Shown: one piece after another, positions 46,139-59,916 of the stretch | How positions within the stretch are numbered: the first letter of the stretch is position 1 | Layout of the letters: the number at the start of each line of letters is the position of its first letter | NCBI GenBank assembly: GCA_945889645.1 | Contig: CAMDCA010000002.1 | Location: forward strand, 1 to 64,000 | Reading direction: 5' to 3' | Origin: Rhizobium sp. Q54 | Lineage (GTDB): Bacteria; Pseudomonadota; Alphaproteobacteria; UBA2966; CAIVPW01 | DNA length: 64,000 bases | The notes under the pieces: model-generated | The model's database searches: none | What the model saw: the letters and a program-made list of their open reading frames with translations, nothing else | Told to the model about the DNA's origin: nothing | Translations under genes and position numbers: made by a program

Positions 46139-47545
46139 TCAGAGGTGGAGGACGCGGCCGGCAACGTCGAGAGCGGCTTCCTTCATTGCCTCGGACAACG
46201 TCGGGTGAGCGTGACAGGTGCGCGCGATGTCCGCGGCCGTGCCGCCCAATTCCATCGCCAGCACCGCCTCGTGGATCAGCGTGCCGGCCTCGGCGCCGAT
46301 GATATGCACGCCAAGCACGCGGTCGGTGGCCTTGTCGGCCAGTATCTTGATGAAGCCGTCGGTATACCCGTTGGCGCGCGCCCGCGGCGTGGCTGTGAAC
46401 GGAAACCTGCCGGCCGCGTAGGCGACGCCGTCCTGCTTCAGCGTTTCTTCGCTGCGGCCGACCGAAGCGATCTCGGGCCACGTGTACACAACGCCCGGCA
46501 CCTTGTCGTAGTCGATGTGGGTGTCATGGCCGGCGATGGTCTCGACGCATACGACGCCGTCTTCGGATGCCTTGTGCGCCAGCATCGGGCCGGCGATGCA
46601 GTCACCGATGGCAAAGATGCCCGGCACGGTGGTGGCGAACGTCTTGTCCACCGTGATGAAGCCGCGGTCGAGTTTGACGCCGAGGGCTTCGAGGCCGAGG
46701 GCGGCGGTGTTCGGTCGCCGTCCCACCGCAACCAGAACGACGTCAGTCTCCAGTTCCTCTGCGTCGCCTCCGGCCGCCGGTGCAAGCGACACCGACACGC
46801 CGGACGCGCCAGCCTGGGCACCGGTGATCTTGGTTGAAAGGCGGAACGTCAGGCCCTGGCGGCCGAGCAGGCGCTGCGCCAGCGTCGCAACCTCCTGGTC
46901 CATGCCGGGCAGTATGCGGTCGAGGTACTCGACCACCGTCACCTCGGTGCCCAACCGCGCCCACACTGAGCCGAGCTCGAGGCCGATGTAGCCGGCGCCG
47001 ACCACGACCATGCGCTCCGGCACGGCGGACAACGTCAGCGCACCGGTCGAGGACACGATGCGTTGCTCGTCGATGATGACTCCCGGCACCGTGGCCGGGT
47101 TCGATCCGGTGGCGATGATGATGCGCTTGGCCTGCACGCTCTGCGTGGCGCTCGCCGCGTCGGTCACTTCGACGGCGCCTGGGGCGGCGATGCGGCCGGT
47201 GCCGCGCACGTGGGCGATCTTGTGCTTCTTGAACAGGAAGGCGATGCCCTTGGTGTTCTGGTCCACCACCTTGTCCTTGCGCGCCATCATCGTGGCGAGG
47301 TCGAACGACACGTTCGGCGCGACGATGCCATGCGCGGCGAGTCCGTGCCCGGCTTCGGCGTACAGGTGCGACGACTGCAGCAGCGCCTTGGACGGAATAC
47401 AGCCGACGTTGAGGCAGGTGCCGCCGAGGCGCTCGCGCGATTCGACCACCGCCACCGACATGCCCAACTGCGCGGCGCGAATCGCCGCGACGTAGCCGCC
47501 CGGTCCTGCACCGATCACCGCCAGGTCGTACCAACCGTCCGCCAT
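46139..47545 (-). CDS. lpdA: Dihydrolipoyl dehydrogenase
   Basis: E3 flavoprotein of 2-oxoacid dehydrogenase complexes, 468 aa. FAD binding is VIGAGPGGYVAAIRAA, the redox disulfide is GGTCLNVGCIPSK, NAD binding is VVGAGYIGLELGSVW and the C-terminal dimer His-Glu region is AHPTLSEAMKEAALD. In relatives it follows sucA-sucB; here neither is present and a small exported-protein gene and repeats separate it from sucD. Confidence 0.93.
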   Translation of the reverse strand: MADGWYDLAVIGAGPGGYVAAIRAAQLGMSVAVVESRERLGGTCLNVGCIPSKALLQSSHLYAEAGHGLAAHGIVAPNVSFDLATMMARKDKVVDQNTKGIAFLFKKHKIAHVRGTGRIAAPGAVEVTDAASATQSVQAKRIIIATGSNPATVPGVIIDEQRIVSSTGALTLSAVPERMVVVGAGYIGLELGSVWARLGTEVTVVEYLDRILPGMDQEVATLAQRLLGRQGLTFRLSTKITGAQAGASGVSVSLAPAAGGDAEELETDVVLVAVGRRPNTAALGLEALGVKLDRGFITVDKTFATTVPGIFAIGDCIAGPMLAHKASEDGVVCVETIAGHDTHIDYDKVPGVVYTWPEIASVGRSEETLKQDGVAYAAGRFPFTATPRARANGYTDGFIKILADKATDRVLGVHIIGAEAGTLIHEAVLAMELGGTAADIARTCHAHPTLSEAMKEAALDVAGRVLHL

Positions 47546-47566
47546 CCAATCCTCCCGCCACGCGTT

Positions 47567-47592
47567 CCAAATCCGCGCGCCAAATCCGCGCG
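47567..47592. repeat. 13-bp tandem repeat upstream of lpdA
   Basis: Two exact head-to-tail copies of CCAAATCCGCGCG lie 22 bp upstream of the lpdA start, in the position of a 5' leader or promoter. Confidence 0.8.
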
Positions 47593-47664
47593 GAGTTATA
47601 CGGCCCTATGCGCTCCTGCGCGCGGCGCCTTGGCGCTTGCCTCGGGCCCGCGGCGGTCGCGGAT

Positions 47665-47718
47665 TTACGCGAACTGCGCGCCGCGCATTTACGCGGCAGT
47701 TACGCAGCAGTTACGCAG
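47665..47718 (+). repeat. Cluster of four TTACGC motifs
   Basis: TTTACGCG occurs twice and CAGTTACGCAG twice within 54 bp, the last two only 11 bp apart. The cluster could be a set of protein-binding sites or a decayed tandem repeat. I know no regulator for this motif. Confidence 0.6.
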
Positions 47719-47934
47719 ATCACGGTTCCGTGAATGGGTCCTCAGGTACGCTTCGTATTGATCGAGCACGCGGGTATCCTTTGTCCAGGCCGCTTTCTGC
47801 TACCAGCCATGGGGCTGCCGGGCCGAAGTCAACACGAATTGTATGAAACGTCAGGTTGGCGGGCCGGCATCGCAGCGCGCTGATGGCGCCATGAATCCTT
47901 GGTGGCGCGGCGCCCTGATGCGGCGCTCGAAAAC

Positions 47935-47964
47935 CAATAGGCGCGCCCGAGGGCGCGCCTATTG
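47935..47964 (-). terminator. Rho-independent terminator of the small exported-protein gene
   Basis: CAATAGGCGCGCCC and GGGCGCGCCTATTG make a perfect 14-bp inverted repeat around two bases. On the minus strand GGTTTTCG follows directly, and the structure lies 30 nt after the stop of the gene at 47995. Confidence 0.85.
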
Positions 47965-47994
47965 CCGTTCGATGTCGCCGGTCGCGGTGGGCGA

Positions 47995-48306
47995 TTAGCG
48001 GACGAGCTTCGAGACCGTGTTGACCGCGGTCGCGCCGGTGCCCGTCGTCTCGTAGGTGACGGTGACGGTCATGCCCGGCGAGACGCCGACCAGCATATCG
48101 GTCGCGCCCGTTCCCGGACCCGGAACCGTCAGCGTGATGGTTTGCGCGTCGATGCCGGCCGGAGCATTGACCTGACCGGCGGCATTGGTCTGCACGACGA
48201 TGACGCGGTTGTTGATCGACTTGATGAAACCCTTGACCTCGGCCGCACCGGCAGTGCCGGCAAACGCAATCAACGCAACCGCGGTAGCAGCAAACAACTT
48301 CTTCAT
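47995..48306 (-). CDS. Small exported protein
   Basis: Protein of 103 aa; ATG at 48306 is preceded by GGGAGG, so the 172-aa track version is not needed. The signal peptide is MKKLFAATAVALIAFAGTAG, cut near AAE. The mature 80 residues are beta-rich (VKGFIKSINNRVIVVQTNAA, GMTVTVTYETTG) and look like a single OB- or SH3-like barrel, similar to DUF1344-type periplasmic proteins. Function is unknown. It has its own terminator and is inserted where sucA-sucB would be expected. Confidence 0.7.
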   Translation of the reverse strand: MKKLFAATAVALIAFAGTAGAAEVKGFIKSINNRVIVVQTNAAGQVNAPAGIDAQTITLTVPGPGTGATDMLVGVSPGMTVTVTYETTGTGATAVNTVSKLVR

Positions 48307-48436
48307 TGGCGTCCTCCCAGGAGAATTGGACGCCAAAGCATGACGTGCCTGCGGCTTCCGGGCAACAGGCGCCCGGAAAGCCGCATCAAAGGCCGAGAAG
48401 AACGCCTCTGAGGCCGGACTGAGGTCCGCCGTGTGG

Positions 48437-49357
48437 CTAGTTCGCGCGGCGGCGCGGCCGGGCGCTGCGGGTCGGCGGCAGGCGCCCCAACAGCAGATTG
48501 ACCAGCGTCGCACCGATATTGGTCAAGGAGTCCGCGACGGCGATCCCGGCCGAGCGCATGGCTTCCTTCTTGCCCTCGGCCGTACCCGCACCACCGGAAA
48601 TGATGGCGCCGGCGTGGCCCATCCGTTTGCCCGGAGGGGCCGTGGCGCCAGCGATGAAGCCGGCCATCGGCTTCTTGATGCGGCTGCGGCGAATGAAGGC
48701 CGCTGCCTCTTCTTCGAACGAGCCGCCGATCTCGCCGATCATAATGATGGCTTCGGTGCCCGGGTCGGCGAGGAACAGCTCGAGGATGTCGACGAACGGG
48801 CTGCCGTTGACCGGGTCTCCGCCGATGCCAACGCAGGTTGACTGGCCAAAACCGGCCTTCGTCGTCTGCTCGACCGCCTCGTAGGTCAGCGTGCCGGACT
48901 TGGACACGATGCCGACCTTGCCCGGCATGTGGATGTGGCCCGGCATGATGCCGATCTTGCACGCGCCCGGCGTGATCAGGCCGGCGGTATTGGGTCCGAT
49001 GAGGCGAGTCTTGGAGCCCGTCAGCGCGCGCTTCACGCGCACCATGTCGAGCACCGGAATGCCTTCGGTGATGCACACCGCGAGTTCGAGGCCCGCGTCG
49101 GCCGCTTCGAGCACCGCGTCGGCAGCGAACGGCGGCGGTACGAAAATTCCGGTGGCGGTTGCGCCGGTGGCCTCCACTGCTTCGGCGACGGTGTCGAACA
49201 CCGGCAGGCCGAGATGCTTGGTGCCGCCCTTGCCCGGCGTGACACCGCCGACGACCTTGGTGCCGTAGGCCAGCGCCTGCTCGGTATGGAACGTGCCCTG
49301 GGCGCCGGTGATGCCCTGGACAATGACGCGCGTATCGGAGTCGATGAGGATCGACAT
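48437..49357 (-). CDS. sucD: Succinyl-CoA synthetase alpha subunit
   Basis: Citric-acid-cycle enzyme making succinate and NTP from succinyl-CoA; this subunit binds CoA and carries the phosphorylated histidine. It has 306 aa. The CoA-binding N-terminus is [20 protein letters not shown], and the active-site histidine is in [20 protein letters not shown]. Its ATG overlaps the sucC stop in TGATG. The C-terminus ends with an Arg-rich stretch. Confidence 0.95.
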   Translation of the reverse strand: MSILIDSDTRVIVQGITGAQGTFHTEQALAYGTKVVGGVTPGKGGTKHLGLPVFDTVAEAVEATGATATGIFVPPPFAADAVLEAADAGLELAVCITEGIPVLDMVRVKRALTGSKTRLIGPNTAGLITPGACKIGIMPGHIHMPGKVGIVSKSGTLTYEAVEQTTKAGFGQSTCVGIGGDPVNGSPFVDILELFLADPGTEAIIMIGEIGGSFEEEAAAFIRRSRIKKPMAGFIAGATAPPGKRMGHAGAIISGGAGTAEGKKEAMRSAGIAVADSLTNIGATLVNLLLGRLPPTRSARPRRRAN

Positions 49358-50526
49358 CAGGCAACTCCCCGCGTCGCGGAGACGATTTTCTCGGCGGCGT
49401 CGGCGAGGCCGTCGGCCGCAATGATCGACAGTTTCGAGTCGGCCAGGATGCGGCGGCCTTCCTCGACGTTGGTGCCTTCGAGCCGCACGACCAGCGGCAC
49501 CTTCATCTGCACTTCCTTGGTCGCGGCGACGACGCCTTCGGCGATGATGTCGCAGCGATTGATGCCGGCGAAGATGTTGACGAGGATGCCCTTCACGTTG
49601 GGGTCCGCGAGGATGATGTTGAACGCCTCGACCACGCGCTCCTTGGGCGCCCCGCCGCCGATGTCCAGGAAGTTGGCAGGCTCACCGCCGTGGTGCTTGA
49701 TCAGGTCCATGGTCGCCATGGCGAGGCCGGCGCCGTTGACCAGGCAGCCGATGTCGCCGTCGAGCTTCACGTAGTTGATCGAGGCGCGCTGGGCGCGCAA
49801 CTCCGCCGCGTTCTCTTCCGTCTCATCGCGCATCGCGTTGATGGCCGATTGGCGGTAGAGCGCGCTGTCGTCGATGGTGATCTTGGCATCGAGGGCAATG
49901 ACGTTGCCGTCCTTGGTGACGGCGAGCGGATTGATCTCGATGAGGCTCGCGTCGCACTCCATGTAGGCCTTGTAGGCGGCCATCATCAGCGGCACGCCGG
50001 TCTTCAGCTCACTGCCCTTGAGGCCGAGCGCGAAGGCAAGCTTGCGGGCGTGGAACGGCTGCATGCCGGTGATCGGATCGATCGACACGCGCACCAATTT
50101 TTCGGGTGAATGCGCGGCGACTTCCTCGATGTCCATGCCGCCTTCGGTCGAGCCCATCAGCGTGACGCGGCTGGTGGCGCGGTCGAGCAGCACCGAGAAG
50201 TACAGCTCGCGGGCGATGTCGGCGCCCTGTTCGATGTAGACCCGGTGCACGTCCTTGCCCTTCGGGCCGGTCTGGCGCGTCACCAGGTTCATGCCGAGGA
50301 TCTGGTGCGCCGCCTTGGCTGCGTCCTGGGGGCTGCGCGTGACCTTCACGCCACCACCCTTGCCGCGGCCGCCGGCGTGGATCTGCGCCTTGACCACCCA
50401 GACGGGTCCGCCGACTTCGCTGACGGCGCGTTCGATATCGCCCGCAGCCAGCACGACGCTGCCTCTTGGCACCGGCACGCCCGCGCGGGCGAGCAGCGCC
50501 TTAGCCTGATATTCGTGGAGATTCAT
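49357..50526 (-). CDS. sucC: Succinyl-CoA synthetase beta subunit
   Basis: Nucleotide-binding subunit with an ATP-grasp domain, 389 aa. It starts [20 protein letters not shown] and contains [39 protein letters not shown] and [20 protein letters not shown]. It lies between mdh and sucD in the same operon. Confidence 0.96.
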   Translation of the reverse strand: MNLHEYQAKALLARAGVPVPRGSVVLAAGDIERAVSEVGGPVWVVKAQIHAGGRGKGGGVKVTRSPQDAAKAAHQILGMNLVTRQTGPKGKDVHRVYIEQGADIARELYFSVLLDRATSRVTLMGSTEGGMDIEEVAAHSPEKLVRVSIDPITGMQPFHARKLAFALGLKGSELKTGVPLMMAAYKAYMECDASLIEINPLAVTKDGNVIALDAKITIDDSALYRQSAINAMRDETEENAAELRAQRASINYVKLDGDIGCLVNGAGLAMATMDLIKHHGGEPANFLDIGGGAPKERVVEAFNIILADPNVKGILVNIFAGINRCDIIAEGVVAATKEVQMKVPLVVRLEGTNVEEGRRILADSKLSIIAADGLADAAEKIVSATRGVA

Positions 50527-50582
50527 CGGTTCCCCAAACTGTGAGGGCGCCCGTTATAGGGCAGGCTTCGACGCCCTGGCAA

Positions 50583-51836
<1,254 letters not shown>

Positions 51837-51869
51837 TCACCACCCATCGGGCCAAACGGACATTTTTCC

Positions 51870-53789
51870 ATGGCGGAACAAACACTCGCCTTCCAAGCGG
51901 AAGTCACCAAGCTCCTGCACATCGTCGCCAACTCGCTGTACAGCCGGAAGGAAGTCTTCCTGCGCGAGTTGATTTCGAATGCATCGGACGCCTGCGACCG
52001 GCTGCGCTATGAGGCCATCACGAGTCCCGCCCTGGCGGCGGGCGATTCCGAGTTCCGCGTCGTACTGCGGCCTGACGAGAAGGCGCGCACCCTGACGATC
52101 TGGGACAACGGTATCGGCATGACGCGCCAGGACCTGATCGACAACCTCGGCACCATTGCGCGCTCCGGCTCGGCTGCATTCGCCGAACAGCTGGCGGCGC
52201 GGAAAAGCGACGGCGCGGAAAAAACGGATGACGTGTCGCTGATCGGCCAGTTCGGCGTCGGCTTCTATTCGGCGTTCATCGTCTCCGACAAGGTCGAGGT
52301 CATCAGCCGCCGCGCCGGACAAGCGGACGCGTGGCGCTGGACGTCGGACGGCCAGGGCACTTTCACGATCGTCGAGGCGGAGCGCAACGGCCGCGGCACG
52401 ACCATCGTGCTGCATGTGCGCAAGGACCAAGAGGAGTTCCTGCAGCCGGGCACGCTGCGCCGCGTGGTCAAGGCCCACTCGGACCACATTGGCTTGCCGG
52501 TGACGCTCGCGGCCAAGGACGGCGAGGCCAAGGACGAGGAGGTCCTGAATGCTGCCTCCGCCTTGTGGACGCGGCCGCGCAAGGAAGTCACCGAGGAGCA
52601 GTACCGCGAGTTCTACCAGCACGTCGCGCACGCGTTCGACGACCCGTGGATGACCATTCACGCCAAGGCCGAAGGGCGCCTCGAATACACGACCCTGCTG
52701 TTCGTGCCGACCATGCGGCCGGCCGACCTGTTCCACTCCGAGCGCAAGGCGCCGGTGCGCCTCTACGTGCGCCGCGTGTTCGTCACGGACGACGCCAAGG
52801 CGCTGCTGCCGTCGTACCTGCGCTTCCTGCGCGGCGTGGTGGATACCGAAGACATCGCCCTCAACGTCAGCCGCGAGATGCTGCAGCACGATCCGGTGCT
52901 GGCGCGCATCGGCTCGGCGCTGGTGACGCGCGTGCTGTCCGAGCTGGAGAAGAAGGCCGAGAAGGAGCCGGAGGAGTACGCCAAGTTCTGGGCGACATTC
53001 GGGCCGGTCGTGAAGGAAGGCCTGTACGAGGATTCGACCAAGCGCGACCAACTCCTGAAGCTCGCCCGATTCCACTCCGTCGCGCCGGAGGCGCGCAAGG
53101 GAGAGGGCGCGGGCGACAAGCTGGTGTCGCTGGCAGAGTACGTCGGCCGTCTGAAGGACAAGCAGGACTCGATCTACTTCATCACCGGCGACGACGCCGC
53201 GGCCCTGAAGTCGAGCCCGCAAATCGAAGGGTTCCTCGCGCGCGGCTACGAGGTGCTGCTGCTGTCCGATCCGGTCGATGAGTTCTGGGTGACGGCCGTC
53301 GGCCCCTATGAAGGCAAAAAATTCGTTTCAGCGTCTCAAGGCGCCGCCGACCTCGGTGCCGCGCCGCCGAGTGCCGAAAAGAAGGAAGCCGCCGACTCCG
53401 GCGAACTGGCAGTGCTGATCGCCCTGTTGAAGCAGAACCTTGGCGAGGCAGTGCAGGACGTGCGCGCCAGCGAGCGCCTGACCGACAGCGCGGTGTGCTT
53501 GGTTGCCGGCGCCAACGATTTGCCGCGCCACCTCGCCCGCATGCTGCGCGCCCAGGGGCAGATTCAGGCGACCCCGGCCGGAGTCTTGGAGATCAACCCA
53601 AGCCACGCGCTGATCCGCGGTCTTGCCAAGCTGTCGATGAACGCGGGCGCGCGCGGCCGCTTGGACGACCTCGGCCGTTTGCTGCTGGACCAGGCGCGCA
53701 TCCGCGAAGGCGAGTTGCCCAACGACATCGCGGCGTTTGCGCGCCGTATGGCGGAAGTCATGACTGAAGCCGTCAGCGCCAAGGCATAA
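51870..53789 (+). CDS. htpG: Chaperone HtpG (Hsp90)
   Basis: ATP-dependent Hsp90 chaperone of 639 aa from MAEQTLAFQAEVTKLLHIVA. The GHKL ATPase motifs are ELISNASDACDRLRYEA, WDNGIGMTRQDLIDNLGTIA and GQFGVGFYSAFIVSDKV. Middle and C-terminal domains are complete. The 905-aa track ORF includes antisense of mdh. A Nudix and a DUF1697 gene follow closely. Confidence 0.96.
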   Translation: MAEQTLAFQAEVTKLLHIVANSLYSRKEVFLRELISNASDACDRLRYEAITSPALAAGDSEFRVVLRPDEKARTLTIWDNGIGMTRQDLIDNLGTIARSGSAAFAEQLAARKSDGAEKTDDVSLIGQFGVGFYSAFIVSDKVEVISRRAGQADAWRWTSDGQGTFTIVEAERNGRGTTIVLHVRKDQEEFLQPGTLRRVVKAHSDHIGLPVTLAAKDGEAKDEEVLNAASALWTRPRKEVTEEQYREFYQHVAHAFDDPWMTIHAKAEGRLEYTTLLFVPTMRPADLFHSERKAPVRLYVRRVFVTDDAKALLPSYLRFLRGVVDTEDIALNVSREMLQHDPVLARIGSALVTRVLSELEKKAEKEPEEYAKFWATFGPVVKEGLYEDSTKRDQLLKLARFHSVAPEARKGEGAGDKLVSLAEYVGRLKDKQDSIYFITGDDAAALKSSPQIEGFLARGYEVLLLSDPVDEFWVTAVGPYEGKKFVSASQGAADLGAAPPSAEKKEAADSGELAVLIALLKQNLGEAVQDVRASERLTDSAVCLVAGANDLPRHLARMLRAQGQIQATPAGVLEINPSHALIRGLAKLSMNAGARGRLDDLGRLLLDQARIREGELPNDIAAFARRMAEVMTEAVSAKA

Positions 53790-53799
53790 GCGAGGCCCC

Positions 53800-54270
53800 G
53801 TGGAAAAGCGCACCGCCGGCATCCTGCTCTACCGCCGCAAGGCGAAGGTGATCGAGGTTCTGCTGGTGCACCCCGGCGGGCCGTTCTGGGCGCACAAGGA
53901 CGACGGCGCGTGGTCAATCCCGAAGGGCCTCTACGGTCCCGAGGAAGAACCGCTGGCAGCCGCCAAGCGCGAGTTCGCCGAAGAGACCGGCGGCACGTTC
54001 ACCGGCACGCCGCACCCGCTCGGCACGTTCCGCCAGCCGAGCGGCAAGGCGCTGTCGGCATGGTGCGTCGAAGGCGACTTCGACCCGCGGAAGCTCGTCA
54101 GCAACACCTGCATGGTCGAATGGCCGCCGCACTCCGGCAAACAAATCGAGATACCCGAGGTCGATCGCGGCGCGTGGTTCACGACGGACAAGGCAACCGT
54201 GAAGATTCACCTCGGACAGAAGCCAGTGCTGCGGGCACTGCTCGCACACCTCGGCGAAAGCGGGTCGTGA
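53800..54270 (+). CDS. Nudix hydrolase
   Basis: Nudix protein of 156 aa from a GTG start 10 nt after htpG. The Nudix box GLYGPEEEPLAAAKREFAEE (then TGG) matches GX5EX7REUXEEXGU. The context SAGILLYRR-like start (RTAGILLYRRKAKVIEVLLV) and WSIPKG resemble NTP pyrophosphohydrolases of the MutT-like DUF2249-free type found across proteobacteria. The substrate is unknown. The stop overlaps the next gene in GTGA. Confidence 0.85.
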   Translation: MEKRTAGILLYRRKAKVIEVLLVHPGGPFWAHKDDGAWSIPKGLYGPEEEPLAAAKREFAEETGGTFTGTPHPLGTFRQPSGKALSAWCVEGDFDPRKLVSNTCMVEWPPHSGKQIEIPEVDRGAWFTTDKATVKIHLGQKPVLRALLAHLGESGS

Positions 54271-54806
54271 CGGCGTACGTCGCGCTGCTGCGCGCCGTCA
54301 ACGTCGGCGGGCGCGGCAAGGTGGCGATGGCCGACTTGCGCGCGCTGGCGACCGACCTTGGCCTCACCAACGCCCGCACGTTGCTGAACAGCGGCAACCT
54401 GGTGTTCGAGGCCGACGGTACCGCCGACAAGATCGCAGCGCGGCTGGAAGCGGAGACCACCGAGCGCCTGGGCGTGACCACCGACTTCCTGGTGCGCAGC
54501 GGCCAGGAGTGGCGCGCGGCGATCGCCGCCAATCCGTTCGCCACCGCCGCGACGGACGATCCGGGTCACCTGCTGCTGATGCCACTGAAGGACGCGCCCA
54601 CCGCCGCTGCCGTGAAAGCGCTGCAGGCCGCGATCAAGGGGCGCGAGGTCGTCCACGCCAAGGGCAAGAACCTGTTTGCCGTGTACCCCGACGGCGTCGG
54701 CCGCTCGAAGCTCACGACGGCGCTGATCGAAGGCACGCTCGGCACCCGCGGCACGGCGCGCAACTGGAACACGGTGTTGAAGCTGGCGGCGCTGCTCGGC
54801 GCCTAG
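54267..54806 (+). CDS. DUF1697 family protein
   Basis: Protein of 179 aa in DUF1697, recognised by YVALLRAVNVGGRGKVAMAD, NARTLLNSGNLVFEADG and the C-terminal GTRGTARNWNTVLKLAAL. Start GTG overlaps the Nudix stop (GTGA), so the two are translationally coupled; the 298-aa track form is a frame extension into the Nudix gene. The family function is not known. Confidence 0.87.
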   Translation: MTAYVALLRAVNVGGRGKVAMADLRALATDLGLTNARTLLNSGNLVFEADGTADKIAARLEAETTERLGVTTDFLVRSGQEWRAAIAANPFATAATDDPGHLLLMPLKDAPTAAAVKALQAAIKGREVVHAKGKNLFAVYPDGVGRSKLTTALIEGTLGTRGTARNWNTVLKLAALLGA

Positions 54807-54812
54807 GCGCTA

Positions 54813-55580
54813 CTAGGTGCCGTCGTGCACCTTGGCCTTCACGGCGCCGAGGATCGGGCCCTGGTTGGGCATCTGGACGATGGCGGCGCAGTACGAGGCG
54901 CCGGGCGACAGCTGGCCCGCGGGCAGCGGGAAGGTCGCGGGCTTTCCGTCCCACTTGGTCAGGTGCAGCATGGTTTGCACCACGTTGCCGTAGCTGATGG
55001 TCTTGCCGGCGTTCTCGCCGCGCGCGATCGGCACGACCTTGGCATCGGCGAACAACACCAGCCAGATGTCAGCCTCGACGCGGAAGTCGCCGGGCTTGGT
55101 GGCCTCGACGCGCAGGATCGGCTCACCGTTCTCGGCGTAGTCGAAGCGCACGTCGGCGCCGCCGGCCATGGCCGGAGCGCGCGCCTGTTCGATTGCCGCC
55201 TCGACCGCCATGCGATCCGATGCGACCGCTTCGAAACGTCCGTTGACGACGATCTGCGGCGTGTAGACCGATTGCATGCGCAGCGGGCGCATGTAGTTGC
55301 GCTGGCGCGCGGTGGTCGCGGGCGTGGCAAAGGTGTCGGCCCAGCCCAGGTAGTCCCAGTAATCGACGTGGAAGCCGAGGACGATGAAGTTCTCGCGCTC
55401 CTGGCGCGCGACCAGCTCGAGCAGGAACGCGTCGGCCGGCGGGCACTGGCTGCAGCCCTGCGAGGTGAACAACTCCACCACCGTCACCGGCATGTTGGCA
55501 CGCTGCGCCAGCGCGGGCGCCGCCGCGAACAAGGCGAGCGCGCCCGCCAGGACCGGCACAAGAAAGAACCAACGTGACAT
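54813..55580 (-). CDS. DUF1223 thioredoxin-like exported protein
   Basis: Exported protein of 255 aa with a signal peptide (MSRWFFLVPVLAGALALFAA, ending near ALAQR). It belongs to DUF1223, a thioredoxin-fold family, with the CxxC-type motif FTSQGCSQCPPADAFL at the start of the mature part and a cis-proline-like TPQIVVNG. It is convergent with the DUF1697 gene. A redox role in the periplasm is likely by fold only. Confidence 0.86.
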   Translation of the reverse strand: MSRWFFLVPVLAGALALFAAAPALAQRANMPVTVVELFTSQGCSQCPPADAFLLELVARQERENFIVLGFHVDYWDYLGWADTFATPATTARQRNYMRPLRMQSVYTPQIVVNGRFEAVASDRMAVEAAIEQARAPAMAGGADVRFDYAENGEPILRVEATKPGDFRVEADIWLVLFADAKVVPIARGENAGKTISYGNVVQTMLHLTKWDGKPATFPLPAGQLSPGASYCAAIVQMPNQGPILGAVKAKVHDGT

Positions 55581-55659
55581 GAGTTTCAATCGTGCCGCCG
55601 TGAACACTGCCCGGGCCAATCACTTGTGGGTGACGCGGCAAAGGGCCGCGCACGCCATT

Positions 55660-58368
<2,709 letters not shown>

Positions 58369-58483
58369 TTCCGCACCCCCGTGCGGGTGGAAGCGGCTGC
58401 GCCCGAAGGCGGCCGCGGTTCGAAGTGCGGCGATACTACAAGAATTGGTGCGGCGCGGGCTTTCGGCTAGGGTCGCGCCACCG

Positions 58484-59113
58484 ATGACCGCTGCCACGTT
58501 CGCCGCAACCTTTGAGGCCCGGGGTCTCACCTGCATTCGCGGCGAGCGCGTCGTTTTCGAGAACCTGGCGTTCTCGGTGGCGCCGGGCGGCGCGCTGCTG
58601 TTGCGCGGCGCGAACGGAACCGGCAAGTCGAGCCTGCTGCGCATCTGCGCCGGGTTCCTGCAGCCGGCCGGCGGCGAGCTGCGGTGGAATGCCGCCCCCG
58701 TCGCCGGCGACCTCGACGCCCACCGCGCCCGCCTCGCCTATGTCGGGCATCTCGATGCCGTGAAGCCGGCCTTCACCGTCGCCGAGAACGTCGCCTTCTG
58801 GCTGAAGCTCAGTGGCGCTGGCACCCGCGCCGAGACCGCGCTGTCCGCCCTCGGCCTCGGACACCTCGCCTCCCTACCGGCCGCCTACCTGTCGGCCGGT
58901 CAGCGGCGGCGGCTCAACCTCGCGCGCCTGGCCGGCAGCGCTGCGCCGCTGTGGCTGCTCGACGAGCCCACGTCTTCGCTGGACGACGCGTCCTCGCACG
59001 CGTTGCTGACGCTAATCGAGGCGCATCGCGCCGGCGGCGGCATGGCGGTGATCGCGACGCACCAGGATCTGGCGCTGACCAAGGCCGAGACGCTGCGGAT
59101 CGGCGCGCAATGA
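58484..59113 (+). CDS. ccmA: Cytochrome c maturation ABC ATPase CcmA
   Basis: ATPase of the CcmABCD complex that releases holo-CcmE, 209 aa from [20 protein letters not shown]. Walker A is [13 protein letters not shown], the signature [14 protein letters not shown] and Walker [14 protein letters not shown]. It heads ccmABCDEFGH, with ccmB starting 8 nt after its stop. Confidence 0.93.
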   Translation: MTAATFAATFEARGLTCIRGERVVFENLAFSVAPGGALLLRGANGTGKSSLLRICAGFLQPAGGELRWNAAPVAGDLDAHRARLAYVGHLDAVKPAFTVAENVAFWLKLSGAGTRAETALSALGLGHLASLPAAYLSAGQRRRLNLARLAGSAAPLWLLDEPTSSLDDASSHALLTLIEAHRAGGGMAVIATHQDLALTKAETLRIGAQ

Positions 59114-59120
59114 GCACGGC

Positions 59121-59786
59121 ATGAACGTCTTTGGCGCCATCGTCGCGCGCGACACCCGCCTGGCCCTGCGCCAAGGCGGCGGCAGCTACTGGACGCTGCT
59201 GTTCTTCGTCCTGACCGTGACGATGTTCCCGCTCGGCGTCGGCCCCGACCTCGCGCTGCTGTCGCGCATCGGCGCCGGCGTGCTGTGGGTCACCGCCCTG
59301 CTCGCGGCGATGCTGTCGCTGGACCGCATGTTCCAGGCCGACTTCGAGGACGGCAGCTTAGAGCTGCTGTCGCTCGCGCCCCTGCCGCTCGAACTCACGG
59401 TCTTGGCCAAGGCCGCGGCGCATTGGCTGACCACCGGACTTCCGGTCACCGTTCTTGCGCCGTTGCTGGCGCTGATGCTGGCCGTCGATCCGGCTGCTTT
59501 CCCGGTCCTGATGCTCGCCATGCTGATCGGTACCCCGATCCTCAGCCTGATCGGCAGCATTGGCGCAGCACTTACGGTGGGAATTCGCCGAGGCGGCGTT
59601 CTGCTGTCCCTGCTGGTGATGCCGTTGTACGTGCCGGCTCTGATTTTCGGTGTACTTGCCGTCCAGGCAGCGCTGGACGGCCTGACTCCCCGGCCGCACC
59701 TGTTGCTGCTCGGGGCCGACTTCTTGGTCGCACTGGCCATCACCCCCTGGCTCGCCGCCGCGGCACTTCGCCTCAATCTGGAGTAA
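59121..59786 (+). CDS. ccmB: Cytochrome c maturation permease CcmB
   Basis: Six-helix membrane subunit of the CcmABCD complex, 221 aa. The N-terminus FGAIVARDTRLALRQGGGSY and the segment FFVLTVTMFPLGVGPDLALL are typical of CcmB, as is FEDGSLELLSLAPLPLELTV. About 130 bp separate it from ccmC. Confidence 0.93.
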   Translation: MNVFGAIVARDTRLALRQGGGSYWTLLFFVLTVTMFPLGVGPDLALLSRIGAGVLWVTALLAAMLSLDRMFQADFEDGSLELLSLAPLPLELTVLAKAAAHWLTTGLPVTVLAPLLALMLAVDPAAFPVLMLAMLIGTPILSLIGSIGAALTVGIRRGGVLLSLLVMPLYVPALIFGVLAVQAALDGLTPRPHLLLLGADFLVALAITPWLAAAALRLNLE

Positions 59787-59916
59787 CTGCGCCGAGATTG
59801 GCGCGGCTGGCGCGTTCGGTGCTAAATCCCTGGGCCTTGGCCCTGGTCCTTGGGGGTCCGGGCTTGGCGGCTCATGGCCCTGAGAACCACCCTGATCGGC
59901 TTGAAGGTCAACCGGC

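Larger units (their letters stand above)
47546..47934. other. Intergenic region with short repeats, no gene
   Basis: About 390 bp upstream of lpdA without a convincing ORF. It holds a 13-bp tandem repeat (CCAAATCCGCGCG at 47567-47579 and 47580-47592), four TTACGC motifs within 55 bp and a purine/pyrimidine-mixed right end. It may contain the lpdA promoter. Confidence 0.55.
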
